Part shown: positions 52,499 through 60,921 of the stretch, in pieces | Layout of the letters: the number at the start of each line of letters is the position of its first letter | How positions within the stretch are numbered: the stretch's first letter is position 1 | Assembly (NCBI RefSeq): GCF_020907245.1 | Contig: NZ_JAJJWH010000004.1 | Location: 124,001-188,000 of the forward strand | Length of the DNA stretch: 64,000 bases | DNA from: Pontibacter harenae | GTDB lineage: Bacteria > Bacteroidota > Bacteroidia > Cytophagales > Hymenobacteraceae | Reading direction: 5' to 3' | Translations under genes and position numbers: made by a program | Notes under the pieces: generated by a model | The model's input: only the letters and a program-made list of their open reading frames with translations | Told to the model about the DNA's origin: nothing | Databases searched by the model: none

Positions 52499-53591
52499 AC
52501 TTTATATCATCCTCGGTCTTTTCTTTATTTTTCTCTTCTCCTTTTTCCATCCCTTCTTCAATCAGTTCCTCAGCCTCCTCATAGCTTTCTTTATCAGCCA
52601 TTGGGTGTTTTTGCTCTCTCTCGTGCAGCGGCTCATAATTAAGGGTTATAGCTATCGGAAAATGATCTGACCCGAACTTTGGCAAGCGCCGAAGACTTAC
52701 TAAACGGAATTCTGCTTCATAGAAAACATGGTCTAACGGATAGCGGAAGATTGGAACAAAGGCATTATAGGTATTGTAAAAGCCACGACCCACGCGTGGG
52801 TCTATCATACAGCTGATCTGCTTAAACAGCTTTGTTGTTTTAGACCAGGCTACATCGTTCAGGTCGCCTGCTACAACACTGGCATAAGGCGTTTCCTTGG
52901 CTTTTTTAGCCACAAGCAAAAGTTCTGCTTCTCTTGTCTCGGTGTTCTGCATTAGCCTTGGCGGCTGCGGGTGTACCGTAAAAAGATCGAACTTTTTACC
53001 ACTTGGTAGTTCTACTATGGTGTAAAAGGAGGGAATACCATCCTCAATCAAGTTGTGTATCTCGCTGTTTATTAATTTAAACTTGCTGTAGAGCATCATG
53101 CCGTAGGTGTTTTCCTGCGGCTTCTTAATGGCGTACGGGTAAAGGTTATCTAGCTTTTTTCTTACGCTCTGATGCCATGCTTCATTCGGCTCGTTCATCA
53201 CAAGCATGTCAGGGTTTTCCTGCAGCACCAGGTTCAGGAACTTCTCATGTTTTTTGTTCGACATCCTTACGTTCGCAATCATTAAAGTAAATGCGTTGGC
53301 AGGCTTCTGCTGCTTTGTTCGTAGCGCCTCTACTTTAACAATAGGTGTGAAATTAATGATGAACCTAACCTCGTTGAGGATAGCCAAAGCCCATAATACA
53401 AGCATGGCAACCTCAAGGGTACTGCCAGCACTAAACAAGGCCACATATGCCACAAGAACAGCTGTTAAGATAAGCGCAACATGAAAACGCGGAAAATCCA
53501 GAACCCTGATCCACCACTGTGGCGATTTTATCAGAGGCAAGAATGAAAAAACGGTTAGTACAAAACCTAATATGATGAGGGTGAACTTCAT
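52497..53591 (-). CDS. Membrane-anchored endonuclease/exonuclease/phosphatase-family protein
   Basis: A 364-residue protein with three N-terminal helices (about 3-20, 35-55, 58-80) and an EEP domain. Landmarks: MIANVRMSN near 105, MNEPNEAWHQ (acidic metal ligand), TVHPQPP, GDLNDVAW with the catalytic Asp-Asn, and GSDHFPI with the His. The C-terminal 35 residues are highly acidic with Lys (EELIEEGMEKGEEKNKEK). It may cleave phosphodiesters (nuclease or sphingomyelinase-like) on the periplasmic side; the substrate is unknown. Confidence 0.88.
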   Translation of the reverse strand: MKFTLIILGFVLTVFSFLPLIKSPQWWIRVLDFPRFHVALILTAVLVAYVALFSAGSTLEVAMLVLWALAILNEVRFIINFTPIVKVEALRTKQQKPANAFTLMIANVRMSNKKHEKFLNLVLQENPDMLVMNEPNEAWHQSVRKKLDNLYPYAIKKPQENTYGMMLYSKFKLINSEIHNLIEDGIPSFYTIVELPSGKKFDLFTVHPQPPRLMQNTETREAELLLVAKKAKETPYASVVAGDLNDVAWSKTTKLFKQISCMIDPRVGRGFYNTYNAFVPIFRYPLDHVFYEAEFRLVSLRRLPKFGSDHFPIAITLNYEPLHEREQKHPMADKESYEEAEELIEEGMEKGEEKNKEKTEDDIK

Positions 53592-53698
53592 GCTATAATT
53601 AACTACAAATAATATGAATGGCTTAGGCTAGGGTGCCGAGATAACCAAGCCGTTTGAATTATCTATAGCTACGTAAAAGATAGGCTGTAGGTGAAAAA

Positions 53699-53761
53699 TT
53701 ATATTTATAAACAAAAGCCCCGCCTTCTTTGTGAAGGCGGGGCTTTTGTTTATAAATATAA
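53699..53761 (-). terminator. Long perfect palindromic terminator after gldH
   Basis: A perfect stem of 28-29 base pairs (53699-53727 with 53733-53761), loop tttgt. G+C core agccccgccttc flanked by A/T arms. It starts eight bases after the gldH stop codon on the minus strand. Confidence 0.93.
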
Positions 53762-53768
53762 CTGAAGC

Positions 53769-54239
53769 TTATTCAGGCGTGGCCACTCGCACACCTACCG
53801 ACAATATGTTTGCAAGCGGATCGCGGCGCATGTACTGCGTAAGCTTTAGTTGGTAAGTACCTGTTTTGGGAAACGTCACATTTTTTAAAGCAAGTGCCTG
53901 TAAATCGAAAATATCGCTAGAGCCCTTCCCGAGGGGTTTACCTGTTTTAGAATCCATCAGATCTAACTCATGCAGCTGAGAGGACATTACATTGCCGTCT
54001 GGGCCTATGAGTTGGTGCCGCATGTATAGGTTATAGAACTCGTACTCCAGGTTGTAGCGCACATTAAAATAAATATTATACTGTTGCGTCGTATCCTGTA
54101 TCTCGAAAGAGAACACGGGCGCATTATCTACAGCCCAATTCCCTTCTTCTAAATCTACATTTTCTTCAAAAATGCGTTGAGGATCGCAACTGGTAAGCAG
54201 TAGCAAAGCCACTGCCAGCATTACTACACTTCTAAGCAT
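53769..54239 (-). CDS. gldH: Gliding motility lipoprotein GldH
   Basis: A 156-residue lipoprotein: signal MLRSVVMLAVALLLLTSC with the lipid-attached Cys, then a beta-rich domain with YNIYFNVRYNLEYEFYNLY and TFPKTGTYQLKLTQYMRRDPL, matching GldH. In gliding Bacteroidota it is needed for gliding and the type IX secretion apparatus, though GldH also exists in non-gliding species. It overlaps ricT by eight bases, a widespread gene pair in this phylum. No other gld genes are seen here. Confidence 0.93.
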   Translation of the reverse strand: MLRSVVMLAVALLLLTSCDPQRIFEENVDLEEGNWAVDNAPVFSFEIQDTTQQYNIYFNVRYNLEYEFYNLYMRHQLIGPDGNVMSSQLHELDLMDSKTGKPLGKGSSDIFDLQALALKNVTFPKTGTYQLKLTQYMRRDPLANILSVGVRVATPE

Positions 54240-55662
54240 CGTTCCGTGGCTTTGTCTGGTCAGGCTTTTTCCCTTTAAATGGTCTGCGCGACTTGTTTTT
54301 CTTAGGCCCTTGCTGTGCGCCTCCAGCCTCCGCAGTGCTATTATTAGGTTGTGCCTGGCTTACTGCTGCCGTTGCTGGTTGTGCTGGCCTAGAACCTGCG
54401 TTAGCGTTGCCCTCCTTATTTTTATTTTTGAAAGGCTTTGGCTTTCTCGGCCTTTGTTCCTGCGGCCTAGCTTCTGTAGCAGTGGCTGCTGCCTTGTTTT
54501 CTCTAGCCTGCTGTGCAGGTTGCTGAGCGGGGGCATTAGCACCTGCGTTAGGCTTCTTTTTCTTCTTTTTCTTTTTCTTGAATTTGTCGTCGAGTCGCTC
54601 TAAGCTTCCTTCTACCTGTGCTACAAATTCATTCTGCTTTGGCTCAGCTGGGGCCTCCAATACCAATGATTCTACGGCTACACCTTTGGTGTTTTGCTCC
54701 AGAATTTCCTGCACACGCTCTACTGGTACTGGGTACCAGTTATTGTCGCCCCTAAAGCCAAACCACATCATTCTCTTAAAGATGTCGGTTTTTTGCAGGA
54801 AAGCGTCTCCCATCTTTGTCTGCAGCGGTCGGCTTACGGTTGGTATGTCCTTCAGCGCATCCATATACGTCTCCAACTCATAGTTCAGGCAGCACTTCAG
54901 GCGGCCACACTGCCCCGAAAGCTTGCTCGGGTTAAGCGACAGGTTCTGGTAACGGGCCGCTGTGGTAGACACGCTCTTAAAATCGGTGAGCCAGGTAGAG
55001 CAGCAAAGCTCTCTTCCGCATGAACCTATACCGCCTAATCGTCCAGCTTCGTGGCGCAGGCTTATCTGGCGCATTTCAATACGCACTTTAAACTCTTCTG
55101 CCAGTTTCTTAATCAACTCCCTGAAGTCAACACGGTCATCGGCAGAGTAAAAGAACGTAGCTTTCGACTTATCGGCCTGATACTCTACATCCGAAAGCTT
55201 CATCCTAAGCCCGAGCTGCTGTACAATTTCTCGACTACGGTACATGGTGCCGCTTTCAAGGTCTCGCACCTCGTTAAACTTCTCCATGTCCTTTTCGTTG
55301 GCAATGCGGTAGATGGTGCGAATCTCTTCGTTGTTATCTACTTTCTTTTTAAGCATTTGCAAACGCACCAACTCTCCCTTAAGGGAAACATGGCCTATAT
55401 GATGTCCATTTGGCACGTCCACCACCACGGCATCTCCAGTTGTCAGGTCGAGCCTGTTTATATTACGAAAGAAGTCTTTGCGACCTCCTTTAAAACGAAC
55501 TTCTACTATATCAAACTCCTCAAACGAAACGGGTAATTCCATATCGCTGAGCCAGTCGAATACATTTAAACGGTTACAGCCTCCCGTGCTGCATCCGCCG
55601 TTGCTTTTGCAGCCACCAGGTTTGGTGCCACATCCGCCACTAGAACACGAACTACATCCCAC
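54232..55662 (-). CDS. ricT: PSP1-domain protein RicT with Cys-rich N-terminus
   Basis: A 476-residue protein. The first 30 residues have six Cys in a Gly/Ser-rich run (C3, C6, C11, C18, C24, C29). A PSP1/RicT (YaaT) domain follows, with SCGRELCCSTWL and QCGRLKCCLNYE, which supply further Cys for Fe-S binding. From about 345 the sequence is Lys/Ala/Pro/Gln-rich and probably disordered. In Bacillus, RicA-RicF-RicT complexes carry 4Fe-4S clusters and act in RNA maturation. The start is GTG at 55662. Overlaps gldH. Confidence 0.9.
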   Translation of the reverse strand: MGCSSCSSGGCGTKPGGCKSNGGCSTGGCNRLNVFDWLSDMELPVSFEEFDIVEVRFKGGRKDFFRNINRLDLTTGDAVVVDVPNGHHIGHVSLKGELVRLQMLKKKVDNNEEIRTIYRIANEKDMEKFNEVRDLESGTMYRSREIVQQLGLRMKLSDVEYQADKSKATFFYSADDRVDFRELIKKLAEEFKVRIEMRQISLRHEAGRLGGIGSCGRELCCSTWLTDFKSVSTTAARYQNLSLNPSKLSGQCGRLKCCLNYELETYMDALKDIPTVSRPLQTKMGDAFLQKTDIFKRMMWFGFRGDNNWYPVPVERVQEILEQNTKGVAVESLVLEAPAEPKQNEFVAQVEGSLERLDDKFKKKKKKKKKPNAGANAPAQQPAQQARENKAAATATEARPQEQRPRKPKPFKNKNKEGNANAGSRPAQPATAAVSQAQPNNSTAEAGGAQQGPKKNKSRRPFKGKKPDQTKPRNDA

Positions 55663-55884
55663 AGTTTTATCTCCTTATATAGCTAGACTAATGTCTGGTT
55701 TTCAATTTAGTTAATTAACAAATATAATAATTTTTTAGGCTTCTGCTGTAGCCTAGGTTTTGTGGCAACACGCAAATTGCGTTTTTAGTGCGATATAATT
55801 GTTAAAACGGAGGCTAAACATGCATAACGCGATAAAAACAAGTGGTGTAGAGCATTGCTGAAAATTTAAGTATAATTTTAGGCA

Positions 55885-57300
55885 ATGCTTCGGAAGTTAA
55901 TATCGCATGCGGCTATTTATGGGTTGGCGGCACAAATGCCACGGATGGCAGGCGTGCTGGTGCTTCCGATTATTACCCAATACCTAACGCCTGCCGATTA
56001 CGGAGTGGCTGGCGTTGTGCTCGCTTATGTGTCTGCTTTAGCCATGCTGCAGTCGCTGGGGCTTTCGGTAGTGCTGGTAAATAGCTTTTCTCGCTACCCA
56101 ACCCGTTTCCGATGGATCTGGCGGCAGTTGTACGGGTTTATCTCGGTGTGGGCGCTGCTTTATGGGGTGCTGATGGGAGTTGTTATTTTCTTTCTTGTTC
56201 CTGAAGAGGCTGCTGCGCACCGCCTGCAGATTGCATTACTGTACTGTTTGCCCATTATGTTCTTCAGCAGCACCGAAACACAGGCAAGTCTTTTTTACCA
56301 GTTGTCGCAGCGGCCGTTCCCTATAGCACTTCGCTCTTTTGTGGTAGGCGCGGTAGGCGTAAGTCTAAATCTTTATACCATAGCTTACCTAAAACTGGGC
56401 TATATGGGCTGGTTTTATGCCCATTTTTTCTCGTTGGCATCTGGTTTCTTACTCAACAGCTACTACGTTTATGTAAGGGAAAAGCTTTGGCCTATCTTTA
56501 ATTTTAGGTGGCATCGCATAGTTAGTTCTTTAAAGGTGTCTTTGCCTGTAGTGCCACATAGCTTGTCGTTTATTTTTCTGGATACCTCAGACAGGTTGGT
56601 TATGGATGTGCTGGGTGTGCCACTGCGAAGGATTGGTTTGTACAATGTTGCCTCCAGCTTTGGCGGATACTTTATGATTGCCTCTGGTGCTATTGTTCAG
56701 GCTGCTTCTCCTTTCTATTTTAGTTACTATGCACAGCGCACCAAGAGCGCGGCCATACAGGCCCGTAACATGACCTTTGCCATGCAGTTGCTTTTTTTGC
56801 TAGCCACTACAGGCATCTGTTTATGGATGAAGGAAATTTTCGTGCTTCTGATCAGGAACGAGGCACTGCAGCAGGCATATCCTATAGCTATTATTATTTT
56901 GATGGGGTACAATTTCAGGCCTTTGTATACAGCCGTCATTAATTTCCTTACCTACCACGAGTTTACAGGAAAGCTCTGGAAAATATCAGGAGTGGCGGCA
57001 GCGGGCAACATTGTATTGAACTTTATACTTGTACCCATATGGGGAATTGAGGCGGCGGCCTTTACCACTTTTGCTGCTCTTATGTACATGGGCTTTGCTG
57101 GGTACATGCTGAAGGAGTACAGAGAATTGGCAATGGCTCCTTATTACCCAGGACTGTGGCTTGTGCTTATTATCGTGGCTCTTTGCTCAGTTTATATGCT
57201 GATGGATATTGCGTTTTGGTATAAAGTAAACATAACAGCTGCTGCAGGACTTATAGCTGTAGGTGTGTTTTTAGTTTACAGAAAGAGGTTAGGGTGGTAG
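55885..57300 (+). CDS. Polysaccharide flippase (Wzx/MATE-like)
   Basis: A 471-residue inner-membrane protein with 12-14 hydrophobic helices and very few charged residues in them. The N-terminus RMAGVLVLPIITQYLTPADYGVAG is typical of Wzx/RfbX oligosaccharide flippases, as is LPVVPHSLSFIFLDTSDRLV. It would flip lipid-linked sugars across the inner membrane for O-antigen or exopolysaccharide assembly. No glycosyltransferase cluster is adjacent, so its glycan is unknown. Confidence 0.9.
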   Translation: MLRKLISHAAIYGLAAQMPRMAGVLVLPIITQYLTPADYGVAGVVLAYVSALAMLQSLGLSVVLVNSFSRYPTRFRWIWRQLYGFISVWALLYGVLMGVVIFFLVPEEAAAHRLQIALLYCLPIMFFSSTETQASLFYQLSQRPFPIALRSFVVGAVGVSLNLYTIAYLKLGYMGWFYAHFFSLASGFLLNSYYVYVREKLWPIFNFRWHRIVSSLKVSLPVVPHSLSFIFLDTSDRLVMDVLGVPLRRIGLYNVASSFGGYFMIASGAIVQAASPFYFSYYAQRTKSAAIQARNMTFAMQLLFLLATTGICLWMKEIFVLLIRNEALQQAYPIAIIILMGYNFRPLYTAVINFLTYHEFTGKLWKISGVAAAGNIVLNFILVPIWGIEAAAFTTFAALMYMGFAGYMLKEYRELAMAPYYPGLWLVLIIVALCSVYMLMDIAFWYKVNITAAAGLIAVGVFLVYRKRLGW

Positions 57301-57451
57301 AGTCAGCATAGGTTATTTCTGCTTAGCCTTTCTAAGGTAACTTCTTGCTATGGACGCGATTTCTAAATTGACCGTAGAATAAATAGAGAAAACGCTACAG
57401 TAACTCCTAATTTTGCAGGCAATAAACTACTGTACATACAAACCTAACACT

Positions 57452-58324
57452 ATGGAAAAGATTCATTTCTCCTTTTTAAGCGAAAAAGAGGTACCTGCTC
57501 TGCACGATGCTTTTATGGCTGCTTTTGCAGATTATGTAGTGCCCATAAAGCTAAACCGAGAGCAGTTTAAGGCAAAGCTGAAGCGAGAAGGTGTTGAGCC
57601 TGCTTTCTGTGTAGCAGCGTATGCAGGTGCTGAGATTGTCGGTTTTATACTGACAGGTTTAGGAGAGTGGGAGGGTAAGCCTACTGCCTATAATGCAGGT
57701 ACAGGTGTGTTGCCTGCTTACCGTGGGCAGGCACTAACACGGCAGATGTACAGCTTCTTGTTACCTAAGCTGCGCAAGAGTGGTGTAGAGCAATGCTTAC
57801 TGGAGGTAATAAAAGGGAATGAACCAGCTCTTAGTTCTTACCAAAAAGTAGGCTTCACTCAAACACGGTTGCTCGACTGCTTCCGTGGTGTGAAGGAGGA
57901 AATTTTACTGTCAAAAGAAGCTTTTCCAGAGGGTATAACTATAGTGGAAGTGGCTAGCCCCAACTGGAATCCCTACCATTGCTTTTGGGATGCGATGCCA
58001 ACGTGGCAGAACACGTCTCAGTCTATCAAAAGAAGCATAGAAAGAACGGTTGTTTTAGAGGCACATGTTGCGCAGCAGGAATTAGTCGGATACATTGCGT
58101 TTTTTCCGCACAATGGTGCCGTAGTGCAGTTTGCAGTAGATCAAACTAAACGAAATGAGGGCGTAGGAACAGTGCTGTTGCAGGAGGCAATGCGCTTAAG
58201 TGCGTCTGCCAGTATGTTGTTTATTAATGTTGATGTTAGGTCAACAACCCTAATTAATTTTTTGGAAAGGCGACATTTTACAAAAGTGCTGCAGCAGTAC
58301 GAGATGTTATTGCCGCTAGACTAA
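57452..58324 (+). CDS. Tandem GNAT N-acetyltransferase
   Basis: A 290-residue protein with two GNAT domains. The first, about residues 1-140, has the acetyl-CoA motif VLPAYRGQALTRQMY and the YQKVGFTQTR C-terminal strand. The second, about 150-290, has the VDQTKRNEGVGTVLLQEAM motif. I take the ATG at 57452 (MEKIHFSFLSEKEV). The first domain has the full acetyl-CoA loop; either could be regulatory. The acceptor is unknown. It precedes gdx by 30 bases and may be co-transcribed. Confidence 0.9.
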   Translation: MEKIHFSFLSEKEVPALHDAFMAAFADYVVPIKLNREQFKAKLKREGVEPAFCVAAYAGAEIVGFILTGLGEWEGKPTAYNAGTGVLPAYRGQALTRQMYSFLLPKLRKSGVEQCLLEVIKGNEPALSSYQKVGFTQTRLLDCFRGVKEEILLSKEAFPEGITIVEVASPNWNPYHCFWDAMPTWQNTSQSIKRSIERTVVLEAHVAQQELVGYIAFFPHNGAVVQFAVDQTKRNEGVGTVLLQEAMRLSASASMLFINVDVRSTTLINFLERRHFTKVLQQYEMLLPLD

Positions 58325-58354
58325 AAATTATACCTGAAACGACAAAAATAGAAA

Positions 58355-58684
58355 ATGAATACAGCGTGGTTTTACCTGATTTTGGCAGGACTTTGTGAGA
58401 TAGGCTGGGCTTTTGGGCTAAAGTATAGTGAAGGCTTTAGTAAACCATGGGTAAGCTTAGTTACTGTAATTGTTATGATTTTGAGCTTTATGCTGCTGTC
58501 GCAAGCCATGAAGGTACTGCCTTTGGGCACAGCCTATGCTATTTGGACGGGAATAGGGGCAGCAGGGACAGCTATTTTGGGTATTGTTTTCCTGAACGAG
58601 CCAAAAGACCTGATGCGTATACTTTGCCTGCTGATGATTATAGCAGGTGTAGTGGGCTTGAAGTTCTTTTCGGAGGCAAACTAG
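58355..58684 (+). CDS. gdx: Gdx/SugE-type guanidinium exporter (SMR family)
   Basis: A 109-residue small multidrug resistance protein with four helices. AGLCEIGWAFGLKYSEGFSK contains the essential Glu of helix 1, and the SugE-type motif GTAYAIWTGIGAAGTAILG is in helix 3. These features place it with Gdx, which exports guanidinium by proton exchange, and not with the broad EmrE type. No guanidine riboswitch is evident in the short gap before it. It ends one base before a convergent gene. Confidence 0.93.
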   Translation: MNTAWFYLILAGLCEIGWAFGLKYSEGFSKPWVSLVTVIVMILSFMLLSQAMKVLPLGTAYAIWTGIGAAGTAILGIVFLNEPKDLMRILCLLMIIAGVVGLKFFSEAN

Positions 58685-58685
58685 G

Positions 58686-59519
58686 CTACCGCTTCAGGGT
58701 GTACACATCTAGCTGCTTCTGCGAAAATAGGTAAGCATATTCATTGCTGACTAACGCTGCAGTATATTGTTTCGCCGCTGGGAGTTTGATAACCTGCTCC
58801 TGTTGCTGATAGAGATTGCGGAAGTGCAGTTTATCTTCTTTTACAAAGTATAGTTCGTTGTCGCTGAAGCCTATGTAGTTTATACCTTCATAAGGAAGCT
58901 TTTGCTTATAGTTGCCGAGGTTATCGAACACATAAATGCCTGCGTTGGCATCCAGCATATAAAGCATGTTCTGGTATTCACGCAGTTGGCGCACATCAAA
59001 CTGTTCCCTATCCAATATCAGTTCTAAGGAAGTCTCAATAGCTTTAGAACCTCTCTGGATATCAAGCTTGCTGAGGGTAAACTCTGTTTCGTTAAAGAGC
59101 CAGAGGTTATCGTCAGAAGAAATAGAGGCGACCCTTACCATTCCTGTATAGTCGTAGTCTGAAAGCCTTGTGCTGGTAATTGGGCGCAGAAAACGGTCCA
59201 ATAGTGCTACTTCCTGCCTGTCTTGGTAAAACAGCATGATCTTCATAGGGTTCCATGCTTCGATGGCTGTTATTCTGCCACGCGTTCGTGGTGAATAGGT
59301 ATCCAGCGGGCGGCCCTGTGCATCCAAGCGCAAGAGGTTACGCTTTGCGTCTAGCAGGTATAAATTACCGTTGCGGTCTTGTGAAATAGCTGAAGCGGAA
59401 GTGATAGGAGTGCTGTGGCTATAAGTTAACTGTGCTTGCTCCTGAGCCACAACAGTTGTTGCTAATGGCTGCAGCAGGCATAGTAGCAGCAGGCATAAAA
59501 GGTATTGCTTAGCCTTCAA
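58686..59519 (-). CDS. Secreted beta-propeller-like hypothetical protein
   Basis: A 277-residue protein with signal peptide (MKAKQYLLCLLLLCLLQPLA then VVAQ) and repeated beta-strand motifs (DRNGNLYLLDAKRNLLRLD, YMLDANAGIYVFDNLGNYK), suggestive of a propeller. No catalytic residues recognised. The start is TTG at 59519, overlapping the lpxH gene by 11 bases; this coupling implies co-expression. Function unknown, possibly in the periplasm. Confidence 0.8.
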   Translation of the reverse strand: MKAKQYLLCLLLLCLLQPLATTVVAQEQAQLTYSHSTPITSASAISQDRNGNLYLLDAKRNLLRLDAQGRPLDTYSPRTRGRITAIEAWNPMKIMLFYQDRQEVALLDRFLRPITSTRLSDYDYTGMVRVASISSDDNLWLFNETEFTLSKLDIQRGSKAIETSLELILDREQFDVRQLREYQNMLYMLDANAGIYVFDNLGNYKQKLPYEGINYIGFSDNELYFVKEDKLHFRNLYQQQEQVIKLPAAKQYTAALVSNEYAYLFSQKQLDVYTLKR

Positions 59520-60279
59520 AGGTCTCTAATTTTAAGGTTGCACCGTCGTATACCCCGTACGTGCAAAAATTGACCCATTCTCCCAGGTTCATGTAGCGGC
59601 TGTTGCCTCCTACGGGCAAATCGAGCGGTAGGTGGCGGTGCCCGAAGATATAATAGTCGTGGTGCTGCTTAGCTTCTACTTCTTTGCTGTACTGCATCAG
59701 CCACTCATCTTCTCCCAAAAAGGATTCATCCTTTTTCTGGTTACTGATGCGGCTTCTCCTTGACCACATATTTGCTACGCCGATACCTAAATTTGGGTGG
59801 ATACGTGCAAAGAGCCATTGGCAGGCTTTGTTCGCAAACACTTTCTTTAGTACTTTATAGGTATGGTCGCCAGGGCCAAGGCCATCGCCGTGGCCAATGT
59901 AAAAGCTTTGCCCATTGATGGTGGTGGAAATAGGATGGCGCAGAATCGGGATGTTAAGCTCTTCTGTGAAGTAATCGAACATCCACATGTCATGGTTTCC
60001 CGTGAAAAATAGTACTGGTATACCTGCGTCCGTTATTTCTGCTAGTTTCCCAATCAACCTCACATATCCTTTTGGAATAGCATGTTTGTACTCGAACCAA
60101 AAGTCGAAAATATCGCCAACCAATAAAATTGCAGCTGCATCTTGCTTGGCCATATCAAGCCAACGGACTATTTTCTGTTCTCGGGCACGGCTAACTTCGG
60201 CATTGGGTACTCCTAAATGGAAATCGGAGGCAAAATATACTTTCTTGCCTGGTGCAAGTTGGTTAATGCGGAAGGTCAT
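59509..60279 (-). CDS. lpxH: UDP-2,3-diacylglucosamine diphosphatase LpxH-like
   Basis: A 256-residue metallophosphoesterase. The di-metal motifs are DFHLG, GDIFDFWFEY, GNHDMWMFDY, GHGDG and GHRHLP, with the His/Asp/Asn set complete. WLFARIHPNLGIGVANMWSRRSR is a family cap region. LpxH hydrolyses UDP-2,3-diacylglucosamine to lipid X in lipid A synthesis. Genes on both sides overlap it (17 bases with the LUD gene, 11 with the propeller gene). Confidence 0.92.
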   Translation of the reverse strand: MTFRINQLAPGKKVYFASDFHLGVPNAEVSRAREQKIVRWLDMAKQDAAAILLVGDIFDFWFEYKHAIPKGYVRLIGKLAEITDAGIPVLFFTGNHDMWMFDYFTEELNIPILRHPISTTINGQSFYIGHGDGLGPGDHTYKVLKKVFANKACQWLFARIHPNLGIGVANMWSRRSRISNQKKDESFLGEDEWLMQYSKEVEAKQHHDYYIFGHRHLPLDLPVGGNSRYMNLGEWVNFCTYGVYDGATLKLETFEG

Positions 60280-60913
60280 CAATTAAGAATAATACAAGCT
60301 GTCGGGGGCCATGTGCGCCCATTACAAGCGTTTTTTCAATATCGGCGGTGCGGCTGGGGCCACTCACCAGCGAAACCATAGAGGGGTAACGCTCTTTATG
60401 CCTGTTTTTCACAATCAGTAGTCCATCTTTTATATCGGGTACTAACTGGCTTGCCTTGGCCACCACTATGTGGGTGGCGGGGTAAATGCTTAACCTGCGG
60501 CCTCCTGCATTAGCTGAACTTATTAAGATGCTGCCAGTGCGTGTAATAAGTGCTTCGCAGGTAGTTAAACCAGCATCAGCCTTTTGTATAAAGTTTTCTT
60601 CATCTGCTTTATAATCTATACCTGCATGGTATAAAATGTTCTGCAGATTTTGCTCCCACACAAAAAGGTTTTCCAGGTTCTGCTCCTTCTTGTATGTAAA
60701 AAGCTGATCGAAGAAGTCTTCTTCATTCTCACAGTAAATAAAAGTGCCGCTGTTTCTTACAAAGCTTTCCGCGAACAAGATAGACATGTCATCGGTAAGT
60801 TCGGGGTGCAACGGCGAGGTAAAATCAGGAGTAGGAGGCAGAAAAGGCGCTGACTTAGCCAGCGCCTCTCTAACTCTTCTTAATACTATTTCTTTAGATT
60901 TGGCCTCGTACAT
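60263..60913 (-). CDS. LUD-domain protein (LutC/YkgG family)
   Basis: A 216-residue protein of the LUD family with the C-terminal core of GSILISSANAGGRRLSIYPATHIVVA and VSLVSGPSRTADIEKTLVMGAHGPRQL, the family signature. LutC acts with LutA and LutB in lactate oxidation in other bacteria, but neither is here. In Bacteroidota a LUD gene commonly follows ftsH, as it does here (eight bases away), suggesting another role. Function uncertain. Confidence 0.9.
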   Translation of the reverse strand: MYEAKSKEIVLRRVREALAKSAPFLPPTPDFTSPLHPELTDDMSILFAESFVRNSGTFIYCENEEDFFDQLFTYKKEQNLENLFVWEQNLQNILYHAGIDYKADEENFIQKADAGLTTCEALITRTGSILISSANAGGRRLSIYPATHIVVAKASQLVPDIKDGLLIVKNRHKERYPSMVSLVSGPSRTADIEKTLVMGAHGPRQLVLFLIDDLPH

Positions 60914-60921
60914 ACGTGTAA

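Noticed and set aside
54293..54603. Leu/Ala/Cys-rich antisense frames over the 3' part of ricT
   Set aside because: They are shadows of the Lys/Ala/Pro-rich coding strand and would be hydrophobic only by complementarity.
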